Assembly: GCA_036426205.1 (NCBI GenBank)
Contig: CM071570.1
Coordinates: 138,188,356 to 138,252,355 of the forward strand
Source of the DNA: Ascaphus truei
Lineage: Eukaryota; Chordata; Amphibia; Anura; Ascaphidae
DNA: 64,000 bases
Direction: 5' to 3'
A program made the translations under genes and the position numbers. The notes beneath the pieces were generated by a model. It saw only the letters and a program-made list of their open reading frames with translations. It did not search any database and was not told the DNA's origin. Shown here one piece after another: positions 33,891 through 45,389 of this stretch; the stretch's first letter is position 1; each line of letters starts with the position of its first letter.

Positions 33891-34639
33891 TATAGCAAAA
33901 AAAATATCTGCTCAATAGTGGGGATGGGGATAAACTTTAATGAATGGTAATTTTTTTTTTTTTTTAAATGATGATTTAGTATTTAGTTTCCAGTTTATTA
34001 CAAGTTAAAGGTGTTCTAGATATATACTATTGTAAAATATATAATAATGTCCTTACTTCTGCCCATCACTGAATATCAGGGATGGAGGTACTGCAGGTGC
34101 CATCATTAATGGTGGAGATTAAAGGATGGGCCTGGGATACCTTTTACATTGGCAGAGAACAGACATCTTTAAACATTAATGAGTCCCAACACATAAAAAA
34201 AATATCAATTTATTTTGTATTATTGCGATATTACTATTGCATCGATTATATTGTTAAACCTTAGCTGGAATATTATTTCCACACAGATATGGTAGTTATT
34301 TATGTTACAAGCATACATCGTCTAGTTTTAATATAATAAACATATCACTGGCATTCCCTTTGCCTACTGTGGGACTATGGTGCAATCCCACGTAGCCAGC
34401 TAACAAAAGCCTTTGTAAAGGATTTAGCAATGTAACTGGCTTCCTTTAAAGAAAATCTAACCTTCCTAAAAGAAAATATGTTGCTGCATTTGTCCCTATA
34501 GAAATGAAATATTTTCTTAGGGGGCCTCTGAATGGGGAAGTGTTTGTCAATCAAATGTTGTTTTCTTTACCCTTATCCCACCTATTCCTAATCAGAGAGC
34601 CAATAAAGATATAGATATATATATATTAAAAAAAAAAAA

Positions 34640-35640
34640 AAAAACACAGGTCTCCCGCCTTTAAACTCCTTCAATACCTTGCATTCCCCTTTGCTCACCT
34701 CCTAGATTCTCTACAATCTGGCTTTTGCACTACTCACTCCACTGTAACAGCCCTCACCAAAATAACCAATTACCTCCATGCTACCAAAGTGATTACACTC
34801 CACTTATATTCTTCAATCTTTTTCACAGCCTTTGATTCTGTGAACCACTCTTCTCCTTCTTCATACACTTGGTATCCGTAAGAGAACTCTATCCTGTATC
34901 TTCTCTTACCTCTCACATCGTACTTTCAGTGTCTCGTTTTCAAAAAAACATCCTCTGTTGATGTCTCTATGGGTATACCCCAGGGGTCTCTTCTTTCTCT
35001 TTACACACTCTCTCTACGTGACCTTATCACTTTTCTTAGGTTCAAATATCCCCTTTAAGCGGACACACAAATGTACTTTTGAAACCCATACCTGATCTGC
35101 TGTACAGACCAAATTCTCTGATTGTCTCTGCTATATCATCCTGTCACATTTCACTTCTCCCTCACATTCACAATATAGCAAAACACGGTAGTTTTTACCT
35201 CCATAGAGGCATACTCCGCAATAACGTATGCAATGGGACCGGAGCATGTATTTAAAGCGAAAATGTACTTAAAGTGAAGCACTGCCTTTTTTCCACTTAT
35301 CGATGCATGTACTGTACTGCAATCGTCATATACATGCATAACTGATGTAAATAACGCATTTGTAACAGGCTCTATAGTCTCCCCGCTTGCACGCAGCTTC
35401 GGTACAGATAGGGAGCCGGTATTGCTGTTCAAGACGTGCTGACAGGCGCATGCGCGAGCTGCCGTTTGCCTATTGGGCGATATGTCCTTACTCGCGAGTG
35501 TACTTAAAGTGAGTGTACTTAAAGAGGGGTATACCTGTACATTGCAAAAATTTGCCCTTTCCTCTGTCCCTCTACACCTTAAACTCTAATGCAGGCTCTT
35601 ATTCTCTCCCGTCTCGACTATTGTAACCTACTGTACTGTT
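34640..35640 (+). mobile_element. Degraded L2/CR1-type LINE reverse transcriptase, split by a MITE
   Basis: Broken frames on the plus strand read as LINE reverse transcriptase. Near 34840 the translation resembles KAFDSVNH; near 34870-34920 it reads LHTLGIRKRTLS and YLSHRTFSVS; near 34975 GYTPGVS; near 35060 ADTQMY. After the Tigger-like MITE (35206-35537) it resumes with LILSRLDYCNLLY near 35590. These follow the usual L2/CR1 order. Many stops and shifts are present. The gap is filled exactly by a TA-flanked element, so the LINE is older than the MITE. Confidence 0.65.
35206..35537. mobile_element. Tigger/mariner-like MITE, copy 2, nested in a LINE
   Basis: Its right end reads AAAGAGGGGTATACCTG followed by TA (35538-35539); its left end (GAGGCATACTCCGC) follows TA at 35204-35205. 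It is 332 bp, in inverse orientation to copy 1, and splits the LINE reverse-transcriptase remnant at 34640-35640. Confidence 0.75.
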
Positions 35641-35644
35641 CCGA

Positions 35645-35683
35645 CGGTGAAGAAGAGGAGATCAGTGTATCTCGAAAGCTCGC
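35645..35683 (+). other. Hammerhead-like hairpin, copy in plus orientation
   Basis: GGTGAAGAAGAG leads into a hairpin GAGAT ... ATCTC followed by GAAAGC. It resembles the CUGANGA-stem II-GAAA core but has one extra base before the stem. Such motifs are known in Penelope-like element ends; catalytic activity is doubtful. Confidence 0.35.
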
Positions 35684-36280
35684 ACAAATAAAAGCATTTC
35701 GTTAGACACAGAACGGTATCATCTATTCATTTTTGATTATTAAGCTCGGCAAACACGGTACAGATACACACACAACATTTGAACTCAGAATGATAAGACT
35801 GACACCAAAACAAGAGGACTTAATGCGGATATGGGGTTTCTCACACACTATCACAATTGTTTGTAATTATCCTGCCTGCCTCTCTGCTAATGTTCTTATC
35901 CACACCTTCCCCTCTCACAGCACCCCCTTCCCCCTCCATGCTGTCACTTATTACCCTTCCTATGGCTTCAAACACCACTTTCTCACCCTACCTTATCTAC
36001 ATTTGTTTTTCTACTTTCCATCCTCTGTTTTAGCCATAGATTCCTGTGTTAATCAGTATTGCCGACCTGAGGAAGCGAGAACTCCAATGACAAATTGTTC
36101 GTCCAAACCACAGCGAGTGGCTCGTGGCGTGGCAGCAGCGTGAAAATACAAATTTCTTGTATTTTCTCTGGTCTGCTGCGCCACCGCACACGGCCGTGCG
36201 CGTCCCAAGCATACAAAAGTCTGGCTAACACAGCCAATTATAATTGACGCGCTCATGGCAGCGCACTATTACAGCCCTTA

Positions 36281-36523
36281 GGCTGCGTCCACGCGGTGCT
36301 TGCCGAGTTTAGTTCCTGCAATTTAAATTGTCCCGACCCCGCTCACACGGTGCGCACGCTCGTACGCTCTCAAGCTTGGCGAGACAAAAAAAAAAGAGAG
36401 AATGAAGCGCACTCAACAAGCCCCCATGCAAAATATAGACAGGACACCCGGTGCTCATGCTTGGAGAGCTGGTGACGTCACCGCTCAAGCATGAGCGCGG
36501 TCCGCGCCTGCGGGGCCACAGCC
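36281..36523. mobile_element. TTA-flanked GC-rich MITE
   Basis: It starts GGCTGCGTCCACGCGGTGC and ends GCGGGGCCACAGCC, flanked by TTA at 36278-36280 and 36524-36526. Inside are two inverted GC-rich arms (CAAGCTTGGCGAG; GCTCATGCTTGGAGAG and CTCAAGCATGAGC). It is 243 bp, noncoding and Harbinger-like in its flanks. Confidence 0.55.
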
Positions 36524-36563
36524 TTAAGACAGGTCTGCAACCTATAATAATGGATTTAAGACA

Positions 36564-36677
36564 AAAGGTGGCACTGTGTGCTCATTTGCATGTCATTTCC
36601 AAGAATCCCTTGCTGCATTGGAAGCACTGTATGCTAGATGATAATGGCAAAAAGCAGGTTTGCAGACCTGTCTAAGG
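36564..36677 (+). repeat. Octamer-bearing repeat (family C), copy 3
   Basis: It has GTGTGCTCATTTGCATGTCA then TTTCCAAGAATCCCTTGCTG and AGATGATAATGGC, closely matching 56492-56640. It directly follows the MITE at 36281-36523. Confidence 0.75.
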
Positions 36678-36849
36678 CCTTGGACATAGTAAGCGCTTAG
36701 GTGCTGCCGCTCGCTCTCGCTTGCTGCCGCTCGCTCTACCAGGAGCTTTTTGCTGTCCTTGCAGAGGAGACAGCAAGCGCTTGGGAGGCGGGTATCACTG
36801 TGTGTGTGTGTCACTTTGAAGTGATCTGTGTGTTTGTGTGTCACTGGGG

Positions 36850-36852
<3 letters not shown>

Positions 36853-36914
<62 letters not shown>
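36853..36914. repeat. (GT)31 microsatellite
   Basis: An uninterrupted GT tract of 62 bp. Long TG-only open frames across it are composition artefacts. Confidence 0.95.
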
Positions 36915-36915
<1 letters not shown>

Positions 36916-37216
36916 AAGAGACAACAAAATGCGACAACCGCCAAAAAGCAACCCCACGGTATACCCTCCAACCCCCTTCCCCTTCACCTCCTTCCACCCC
37001 CCCCACCCTTACACCCCTTCCCCCTCCTCACCCCTTCCCGCAACCTTCGACCTTCCTGCCCGCTCCCCCCCCCCTCCGGCGCCCGCTTGGTCCCCCGATG
37101 TGCCGTCCGGCTGAGTGAGGCGTGCAGGCAGCGGCAGGAAGCACCCTGTGTGGGCCTGAGGCGCGAGGCTGTGCGCCTGAAATAGGAGAGTTACTGGCGC
37201 CATAAGCTGAGGCGGG

Positions 37217-37440
37217 ATGCGCAGTGGTGTGACTTACCGTGTGTGTTTGTGTGTGTGTGTGTGTTGTGTGTGTTGTGTGTGTCCGGCCAATGAGAGGTGT
37301 GCCGGGGCGGGTGTCTATGTGTGTGTGTGTCCGGCCAATGAGAGGTGTGCGGGGGCGGGCGGGCCAAGGGAGCCAATGAGATTGCCGCTAGGCACACAGG
37401 GAGGGACACAGGGAGACACATACATACAGACAGACAGACA
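37217..37440. repeat. TG-rich tandem repeat with duplicated GGCCAATGAGAGGTGTGC
   Basis: TG tracts flank two copies of TCCGGCCAATGAGAGGTGTG followed by a G-rich GGGGCGGG (about 37282 and 37331). CCAAT and GC-box-like strings are present, but as part of the tandem unit, so a promoter call is not supported. Confidence 0.6.
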
Positions 37441-37504
37441 ACGACACATAGGACACTTTGAGAAATATATAGTAGATTAGTTCAAAAACATTCATTAATA
37501 ATAT

Positions 37505-40320
37505 TTAATTCAAAAAAGAAGCTAAATCTATGTCAATAATTAAACCTAAAAGTTTAAGTGTACATAATTTATGTATCCAAAAAGTCTCATTTTGGGAGAC
37601 TTCCCGGATACGATTGCCTCCCCTCCAATTTAAAGTAATCTGATCTATGCCTATAAAACTCAGACCTTCCGGATTAGACGCATGGAACAGTTTAAAATGT
37701 AATGGAACACTATGGTTCTCCAGTCCATTTATAATGTTCCTAATATGCTCCAGAATTCTAACCCGGAGAGGTCTGATAGTGCGGCCCACATATTGTAGAC
37801 CGCACGGGCATTGTAATAAATAAATAACAGAGGTACTTTTGCAATTTATAAATTTATTGATTTTAAATACCTCTTTGGTTACTTGGGACATAAAGCAATC
37901 TGTTTTGGTTAAACAAAATTTACAGGCTTTACAGCCGGTACACTTAAAGAAACCCTTAGGTTTTTGACCTAACCATGTGTCACTAGGAAGTAATGGTTTC
38001 AATAAACTAGGAGCAAGTCTATCTTTAATATTCCGTGCTTTAGTATAGACAACTTGCGCACGGTCAGGTAAAAAGTCTTTTAAATATTGATCACTTTTTT
38101 AAAATGTGCCAGTGCTTGTTTAAAATTTTATTGATTTTAAAATGATCGCTATTAAATTGAGTGATAAAAGGAATAAAATTAGATTCCATCACTTTTTTAG
38201 AGTTTGACTTTAAAAGAAGATTTCTGTCAATTTCCCGTGCATGATTTTTTGCTTCACTCAAATCCAAGGGTATATAATCTTTCTCTAAAAATCTTTTTTC
38301 TAGCATGGCTGATTGTTCATCAAAAAACTCAATATCTGTACAATTTTTCCTTAATCTTCTAAATTGTCCTGATGGAATATTTGAGGTCCATTGTGAATGG
38401 TGACAACTATTTTTACTGATAAAATTATTACAGTCTACAGACTTAAAAAATGTTTTAGTAAAAACCTTTTTATCCTCCACATATAAAACTAGATCAAGAT
38501 ATGAGATACTGGTACGGTCAAATAAATGAGTGAATTTGAGGTTTAAATTGTTGTTATTAAGATATATTAAAAATTCCTCTAATAATTCAATTGTTCCGTC
38601 CCATACAATAAGAATATCATCAATATAGCTTTTCCAGGACACCAGGTGCGCGCCAAAAGGATTTGAGTTGAAGATAAAATCTTCATCCCAGACCCCCATA
38701 AAAATATTAGCGTAACTTGGCGCGAACCTGGTTCCCATCGCTGTACCCCTGGTTTGTAGATAAAAGGAATTATTAAAAGAAAAGTAGTTATGATTAAGTA
38801 TGAATTCTATGCCCTCTATAATAAAATCTGTTTGATCTTGTGCAAATTTATTGGACTGTTCTAAAGTTCTTCTAATAGCACTGCAGCCTTGGGGGTGATC
38901 TATAACTGTATAAAGCGAGGTTACATCTACCATGCACCAGATGAAACTATCCTTCCATTCTGTTTTTTCAAAATGGTTAATAACCTCCGTAGAGTCTCTT
39001 AAAAACGATGGTAATAAAACCACAAATACTTTTAAAAAAGTATCTAAATACTGAGATAATTTAGAGGTTAACGAGTCAATTCCGGAAATTATCGGACGAC
39101 CCGGCGGTCTATCTTTATCTTTGTGCATTTTTGGTAAAAAGTAAAAAATTGGAATTTTTGGAAATTTATTATTTCAAAAATTTAATTCATTATCGCTTAA
39201 TATACTGGAATTTTTACCTTTATTTAAAAGAATATCTAATTCTTCCGAAAAAGATTTAGTAGGATCTGTGGTCAAGGTAGTATAAGTATTACGATCACCT
39301 AGAATTCTCATAGATTCTTCCAGGTAATAACTTCTACTCATTACTACCGTCCCACCCCCCTTATCAGCTGCTTTAATTACTAGATGTTTATCATTGGCTA
39401 ATTTATTCAAGGCCTCAATTTCTTTCTGAGTAACATTACTTTTATTTTTTGAATTAAGAAATAACTTTTCAAAATCGGTGTCCACAAAATTACCCTTATC
39501 ATGTCGTGGGAAAAAGGTTAATTTATTTTTTAATGTAGTATGACTGAAATCTGGTTTCAAAGAGGTAATTGTAGGTACAGTTACTGTATCAATTTTTGAT
39601 AAATCAAAATTCCTCTTTAAAAAATGTCTTTTCAAAGTCAATTTTCTCATATATTTATTAGCATCAATAAAAAGTTTAAAAGCATTAGGCTTAATAGAAG
39701 GTGCAAATTTTAAACCTCTGGATAATATATGAAGGTCTAAATCTGTTAAAATAGTATCACTTATATTAAAAATGCCTGATGTGTCAATTATTTGGCTCTT
39801 TTGTTTTGATAATTTTCCTCCTCTGGTTCCTCGTCTATACTTTCCTCCCTTGTTCTCTTTGGAGTTTGGGGATCTTTCTCTTCCAGGGGTGCAAAACGGT
39901 TCTTGTGTTGCCAATCTATCAGAGCTTTCCTCCATGGGAACACAGGATCCTCGTCTCTCTCCCTGGATTTCTGTCCTTTCTCCAAAAAAGAAGCAGAGGA
40001 AGGAGAGATTGTGGCTGTTTGTGTGTCTCTTTTATTTTTATTATATTCTTTATTAAAATAAGGTTGTTTACCCCGTTTCTCTTGTTCCCTATCCCTATGA
40101 TAGTTTTTGCTATATTTATCATATTTTCTATCATCTTTTTTATAAGGACGGGGCGATTTAGATCTATCATATGAGCGTTTCTTAGGGTTGGTAGACTTAG
40201 TCTCTATAGTTTTACTATCCTCAGGAGGATTAATTTGCTCTTTGTTTGCTTGTTTTGATTTAGGCCATTTTCTGACGGTACCATTAATATAATCTAATTT
40301 GTCTCTTTGGTATTTACTTA
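37505..40320 (-). mobile_element. Penelope-like retroelement with RT and GIY-YIG endonuclease, nearly full length, inactivated
   Basis: Reading down the minus strand: a basic, Lys/Arg-rich leader (~40310-39940), then a frame at 39935-39177. It is interrupted by a TGA at 39176-39174 and resumes in the same frame as the reverse transcriptase (FYFLPKMHKD, PPGRPIISG; GTAMGTRFAPSYANIFMG near 38750; YIDD catalytic motif near 38635) down to 38091. A one-base gain in an A6 run near 38098 shifts the frame. The next frame carries a Cys cluster (CTGCKACKFC near 37935) and a GIY-YIG endonuclease (VIYLLQCPCGLQYVGRT near 37800), ending at 37505. RT plus carboxy-terminal GIY-YIG defines Penelope-like elements; the Cys cluster before it recalls the Neptune group, which is inference. 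Terminal repeats were not delimited. With only two lesions the copy is fairly young. Confidence 0.9.
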
Positions 40321-40322
40321 CT

Positions 40323-40965
40323 TTAACGGATATAACAGTGGAAATAGGCGAGCGCAGAATCAGGGTCGGGAATTAAATCGATTCTGTGCCAAGGGCAGTT
40401 GGTAAGGTCATCCAGAAACTGTTGTGGGTTAAAGATTCTAAATGTTCTAGTGAGGAGAACTTTAGGGCTTGATTGGGGCAGTTTAATTTTCCTTACACAG
40501 TACACTATTTAAAACCAGAGACATAACATAAAACACAGACAAAGCTCAGTGCACATCCAGAAAAACTTATATACGGTACAGTACCTTGTGGGTATTTTGG
40601 GGGTTCAATTTGAGCTTGTAGGTGTTCTGTATACAGTACACTATTGCATGGTCACAGAAAATGTCAGGAAGGATGCCAGAGGATTGGATTCTGCTGGGGT
40701 TTGAGGAGAGAATCCAGTCTAGCAAGGAATGGTTGTGCGATTTCAGGTTTGTCCGTGTGGGTTGGGAAATGAGTTGCGATAGGTTAAGCGATTTGATTTG
40801 TATCTGGATTTTGTGGTTTTTAGGGTCAAGCCAATTGAAGTTAAAATCCCCAAGAACTAGCAGCTCACTCTTCTCATTCAGAGAGGAAATGGAGCCAAGA
40901 AACTGGGTGATATCAGTCAGGGATTGTAGAGGGGCTTTAGGGGGGCGGTAGATGCCAGCAAGCAA
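40323..40965 (-). mobile_element. L2-type LINE fragment, endonuclease domain
   Basis: The minus strand encodes part of an APE-type endonuclease of a non-LTR retrotransposon: GIYRPPKAP, LLVLGDFNFNWLDP (the conserved GDFN motif), LLDWILSS and a final CDHAIVYC (usually SDH). A frame change then leads to FNPQQFLDDLTNCPWHRIDL and PDPDSALAYF, the linker before the reverse transcriptase. The fragment stops at about 40325, where the Penelope-like element begins, so the latter may have inserted into it. No matching continuation was found on the far side. Confidence 0.8.
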
Positions 40966-41067
40966 GATTGGTTTAGAAAAGGGGAGGCATATTCCACGCT
41001 AGGGATTATAACTGCGGTGTGAAAAAAAAAATGAAATTGCGGATTTCAATTTTGGAGAGTGAAAATT

Positions 41068-41274
41068 GGTGGATCAAAAGAACTGCCGGATTCTTGGTGG
41101 ATCAAAGGAACTGCCGGATTCTTGGCGGATCAAAGGAACTGCCGGATTCTAGGCGGATCAAATGAACTGCCGGATTCTAGGCGGATCAAAGGAACTGCCG
41201 GATTCTAGGCGGATCAAAGGAACTGCCGGATTCTAGGTGGCTCAAAGGAACTGCCGGATTCTAGGCGGATCAAA
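41068..41274. repeat. 28-bp minisatellite, about 7.4 copies
   Basis: The unit GGCGGATCAAAGGAACTGCC continues GGATTCTA (28 bp). Copies differ only at a few sites (CTT/CTA, GGT/GGC, AAT/AAG). The array lies in intergenic sequence right of the LINE fragment. Confidence 0.95.
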
Positions 41275-41894
41275 ATTCGCTAAAAAATATTTGCCCATCT
41301 CTAGTTATGAGGCGTTTTATTTATTCAGTCAAGATTTTAGACGTCTTTTTAGAGGATGTTTTTTCTGTCGTAAAATTTTCAACCCCATAGCTGATTTATG
41401 ACAGGGGTGGCTTATGGTATTCTGAATAATAGGAAGTTAGAATGAAAAGCCCTACTTTTTAATTATAAAGCAGAATTCAACAAGGTTTGTGTTTTGGGAT
41501 CAGACACATGAATTTTAATCTTCTACTCCAGTGACCTCTCTGGGAAAGACCTATGACATATGGTAACGTACTGTATAAAGATTTCTGTTTTATCCCTTTA
41601 TTTTAAGAAACTGTTCTGCATTTATTGTAATTGTATGTTCCTGTAATAATCTTTATTTCTGTAATCTAAGGAACTGTATTTTTATATATATTAAAACAAT
41701 CTTTAATAAGTAATACTTTGGGGCTCCGAATGAACTTATACAGAATAAGTAAATATGGGAAGGATGTTGATCCAGGGAGTAATCTTTGTAATCCAATATT
41801 TGGAGTCAGAAAATAATTTATTTTTAGATGATATTTCACTGAGATTTTTTTCTTTACCTTCCTCTGGGTCAATATACTGTAAGTACAAATATAG

Positions 41895-43001
41895 CAGGCC
41901 TGCACAACTCGTAAAGCGAGAAGGGCCGAACTGCTCCAAGGAAAAAAAAATTGGGCCGCACGGATAAAATCATCATCATCATCTCTCCTCCAGCACCTCT
42001 CATCATCATCATCATCCTCATATATGTCCCCCAGAACCCCTCACTATCAACCATTGCGATACTCCCCATCTATCTCTCATACCCCCATCTCTCCCCTTCA
42101 CCCACACACATAATACTCCCCCTCCACATCAAACACATAATACCCCCCTGCACACCACACACATCCCACCCCCCTGCACCTCACATCCCTCTCCCCCCCT
42201 GCACCTCACATAACTCTCCCCCCCTGCACCTCACATCACTCTCCCACCCTGCACCTCACATCACTCTCCCCCCTTGCACCTCACATCACCCTACTCTGCA
42301 CCTCCAATCACCCCCCCTACACCTCCAATCACCCTCCCCTGCACCTCCAATCACCCTCCACTGCACCTCCAATCACCCTCCCCAACACCTCCAATGACCC
42401 CCCCCCTGCACTCCAATCACCACACCCCTGCACAGCAATGGACCACCATGCAACCTCCAATATGACCCCCCCTGCACCTCCAATGACCCCCCTTCACCTC
42501 CAATGACCCCTTCACCTCCAATGACCCCCCTTGCACCTCAAATCACCCCCCTTGCACCTCAAATCAAAAGAATGTATAATTCCTAGGACACACACAGTGA
42601 GACTCAGTGAGCAGCGTGGCACCGCAATGGAGGACAGGACAGCACCAGTTGAAGCAGTGATATGTACCTGGCTGCAGTAGTGACTTGACTTGCGAGTTGG
42701 GGGCACTTGAGAGCGCTCGTGCGCGCGTACAGCACGCTCCACCACAGTCATCCAATTCTCTGCCGCAGAGAGGAGCTGGCTGTTTGTACTTCCCCCTCCG
42801 TACCACGTTGCGAGTGTGGGGGGAAAGGGGGGAGCGGGCCCTGCGCATGCGTGCCGGAAGGGGAATCGCCGCCATTTTTTAAACTTTTTTTTAAATTTAA
42901 TTAATTAACTGGCTCCCGACCGGCACCGGAGTCATCGCGGGCCGCACAGAGAGACCAGACGGGCCGCATGTGGCCCGCGGGCCGTATGTTGTGCAGGCCT
43001 G
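41895..43001. mobile_element. 1.1-kb hAT transposon with perfect ends and 8-bp duplication, nonautonomous
   Basis: The left end CAGGCCTGCACAAC and the right end GTTGTGCAGGCCTG are exact inverted repeats. The flanks are identical 8-mers AAATATAG (41887-41894, 43002-43009). Next to the ends are GGGCCGCACGG and GCGGGCCGTATG. The interior holds an ATC/CATCAT tract, a long C-rich array of about 20-bp units CCCTGCACCTCCAATCACC (42130-42560) and a CpG-rich 300-bp stretch (42600-42870). No transposase frame is present. Confidence 0.92.
42130..42560. repeat. C-rich minisatellite inside the hAT element
   Basis: Irregular tandem units of CCCTGCACCTCxAATCACC and CCCTGCACCTCACATCACTC make up the stretch. 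All open frames across it are proline/serine/histidine composition artefacts. Confidence 0.85.
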
Positions 43002-43469
43002 AAATATAGGATGGAGTACCTGTCGTCTAAATTTAGCATAGGTTGAACTTGATGGACGTATGTCTTTTTTTAACTTAATCTATGTAACTGTTGCATGCTT
43101 GGTAGAGAATAATTACATTTTCAGGCACATTTTGCTCAAATAGATTTTAGTGTGTTAAGTGCGTAGAGGTATACGATCTGAAGATCTATTATTGTAATTA
43201 GCATTGTTAAGTTATGCAAAATCTATGCGCACCTGCAGCACTCAAACAGCTGTGACACCAATAGAGGTAAAAAAAAAAACAGTTCCATGCAACAAGAGCA
43301 AAACATCTCAAACAGAGCATACTACAGGGCACTGTCAGGATGCAACCAACGAGACAAATAGACACACTCCTCTTGCCTGCTGGATGGTGTGATGATGTGA
43401 TGATGTTTGCAAAACAGCGGATGAGATCTTTGGATTTCCTACATCACCTTTCTACAAACTAAGTATTCA

Positions 43470-44700
43470 CAGGTTACATTGTAGCTACGGGACTCCTCTT
43501 TGTTTCCTGCAGGGAAGTGCCGCTCTTATGTGGGAACGGGCCAAGAAGGGCTAAGTGCCTGAGATTAAGCTGGATTCTATTTTCCATTTTTCTTTTATGT
43601 GTTTCTAGCCGTGACCCCTGATTAGCCCCGGAAGAGCGGGAGATTGCGCTTGTAGGGTTTTGCAAAAGCCCGCGAAGGAGGGGTAGCACAGATGGCGGGA
43701 GGGAGTAGATCCTTGAGCCAGCAGCCCCGCGGGGAGCGTCATGGAGAGGAGGGGATATAGGGAGGTGGTTGTATGCACGTGAGTTAGAGCGCGTGGGAGA
43801 GGAGACGGAGTGTTGGAGTAGGGGAGGTTAAGCCGCCCCGGCATAGGCTGTGTGCCCCAGGCCCAGTTTAGCTCTGAGTCACCGTAGGGACGAGAGGAGT
43901 CAGGGATCGCCCTAGAGAGGTTCCTGTTCACTACCATCTGTGTAATTGTATCAGGACTATCCTAGCTGGCGGGAAGTCGGGGATCAGACCCCGTGTGGTG
44001 TTACTAGTTTCCGGGTGGGATCACCCTGGACCAGAGAGAGAGAGAGAACGGGAGGAAGGCCTCGACGTGCGGAGACCCTTTGTGAAGATCGTGGCAGATC
44101 CGAGTACTGGAGTGCTCGGCAGGTATTTCCGCAAGGGCCCCAACGGTACCATTCACTAATTCAAGACACAGTGGCTGCGCAGTCACCCATACACACACAT
44201 AGTGACTATCTGTGAAGTAACGGGACGGTGGTGTTTGGGGAATTGGACACGGGGTGGGATCACCCGGTGGCGGGTTCGGGGATTGTGGCGTCCGCCGTGG
44301 CGCATGAGTGTGGTAGCGTCCGCCGAGGCACAAGTCTGTGTTAAGCCCGCCGTGGCTTGTTATGTAGGGTTGATACGGGGGGATGTTATTGTGTGTACAT
44401 ATATCTGATCTTGGCCTAAGAGTAAAGGAAGTTGGTTACGGTAATTGGCTGTGTGTCAGTAATTATTGCTTAGACGTCCTGCGAAGAACTACTCCCCAGC
44501 TGGCGGGAGCTGTCGCAGGTGGAGGCGCTGCACCAGTGATACTAATTGCGCATACCCCAGGCTCTCCGTGGCAGAGACTCAGACCCTGCGAGCCTACAGG
44601 TGATACAGCGATAGGAAGCAGGGCTACATGTTGTTGCCTTTTTGGCAGTGTTTTTTTAGCTCTGTTTTTTTGCACTTTACTGTGATATTTTAGTATGTAG
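43470..44700. other. GC-rich unclassified repeat-like stretch
   Basis: G-rich sequence with local repeats (GGCGTCCGCCGTGGCGCA near 44288, GTAGCGTCCGCCGAGGCACA near 44313, GGGTGGGATCACCC near 44015 and 44252). It could be part of an LTR element, but no TG...CA ends or duplication could be set. No exon seen. Confidence 0.3.
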
Positions 44701-44859
44701 ATCAGTGTGTTGTTTGTCCTCCTTGTCCCCCTGTCCCAGTCCTCCTGGGTATACCTCTCTCTGAAGGAGTATTTGTCTGGGTGGTTGCATCCTGGCAGTG
44801 CCCTGTGTAATATGCTCTGTTTGAGATTTTTTTGTTATTTTTGGATTAAACTGCTTTGT

Positions 44860-45060
44860 ATAGCGCTGCTAGTTTTACGTAGCGCTTACATTTTGCAGGC
44901 ACAGGTTCCTGCCCCGTGGATCTTTCAATCTATGTTTTGGTGCCTGGGGCACAGGGAGATAAAGTGACTTACCCAAGGTCACAAGGAGTGAAGGCACTGC
45001 TTCAAACTCTCAGTGCCAGTCAGTGTCTTTACTCCCTGAGCCACTCCCTCTCCCACTTCT
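44860..45060 (-). repeat. MIR-like SINE (inverse orientation)
   Basis: The sequence GGCACAGGGAGATAAAGTGA then CTTACCCAAGGTCACAAGGAG, followed by CTCAGTGCCAGTCAGTGTC and CCCTGAGCCACTCC, matches the conserved core layout of MIR-type tRNA-derived SINEs read on the minus strand. TAGCGCT-rich tail phrases precede it. Confidence 0.55.
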
Positions 45061-45389
45061 ATTGGTGTCACAGCTGTTTGAGTGCTGCAGGTGCTTTTTT
45101 TCCATCATTGTTAAGCTATGATTCTGCCTAATATTAGTTCTTGGTATGTTTGCCACTTTTGTTGTATGTTTCACACCTCGGCTCTAACATTTTTCTGAAC
45201 AAAATGAAAAAATAAATATAACCTCTTTCTAAAACCTATTCAGACACGATACACTGCAGAGATTATTGTTGCTGTTGTGAGCTCCCACTCCTGCATGTAT
45301 AAGCTTCTTTGTTCACCTCTGAACTGGAAAAACCTGTTCTCTTTGGTGTTATTTTTTCTTTACAGTATTTATAACCCCAGTCACAATGT

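Noticed and set aside
36701..37185. Valine/cysteine-rich and proline-rich open frames
   Set aside because: They are translations of the GT microsatellite and adjacent C-rich sequence.
37280..37375. CCAAT and GC-box strings considered as the BCLAF1 promoter
   Set aside because: They are part of a duplicated tandem unit between TG tracts, 5 kb from the first coding exon, with no matching donor found.
41068..41274. Regular repeats considered as a CRISPR-like array
   Set aside because: Units are contiguous with no unique spacers, and the genome is eukaryotic; it is a minisatellite.
41951..42465. Proline/histidine/serine-rich frames
   Set aside because: Composition artefact of the C-rich tandem array inside the hAT element.
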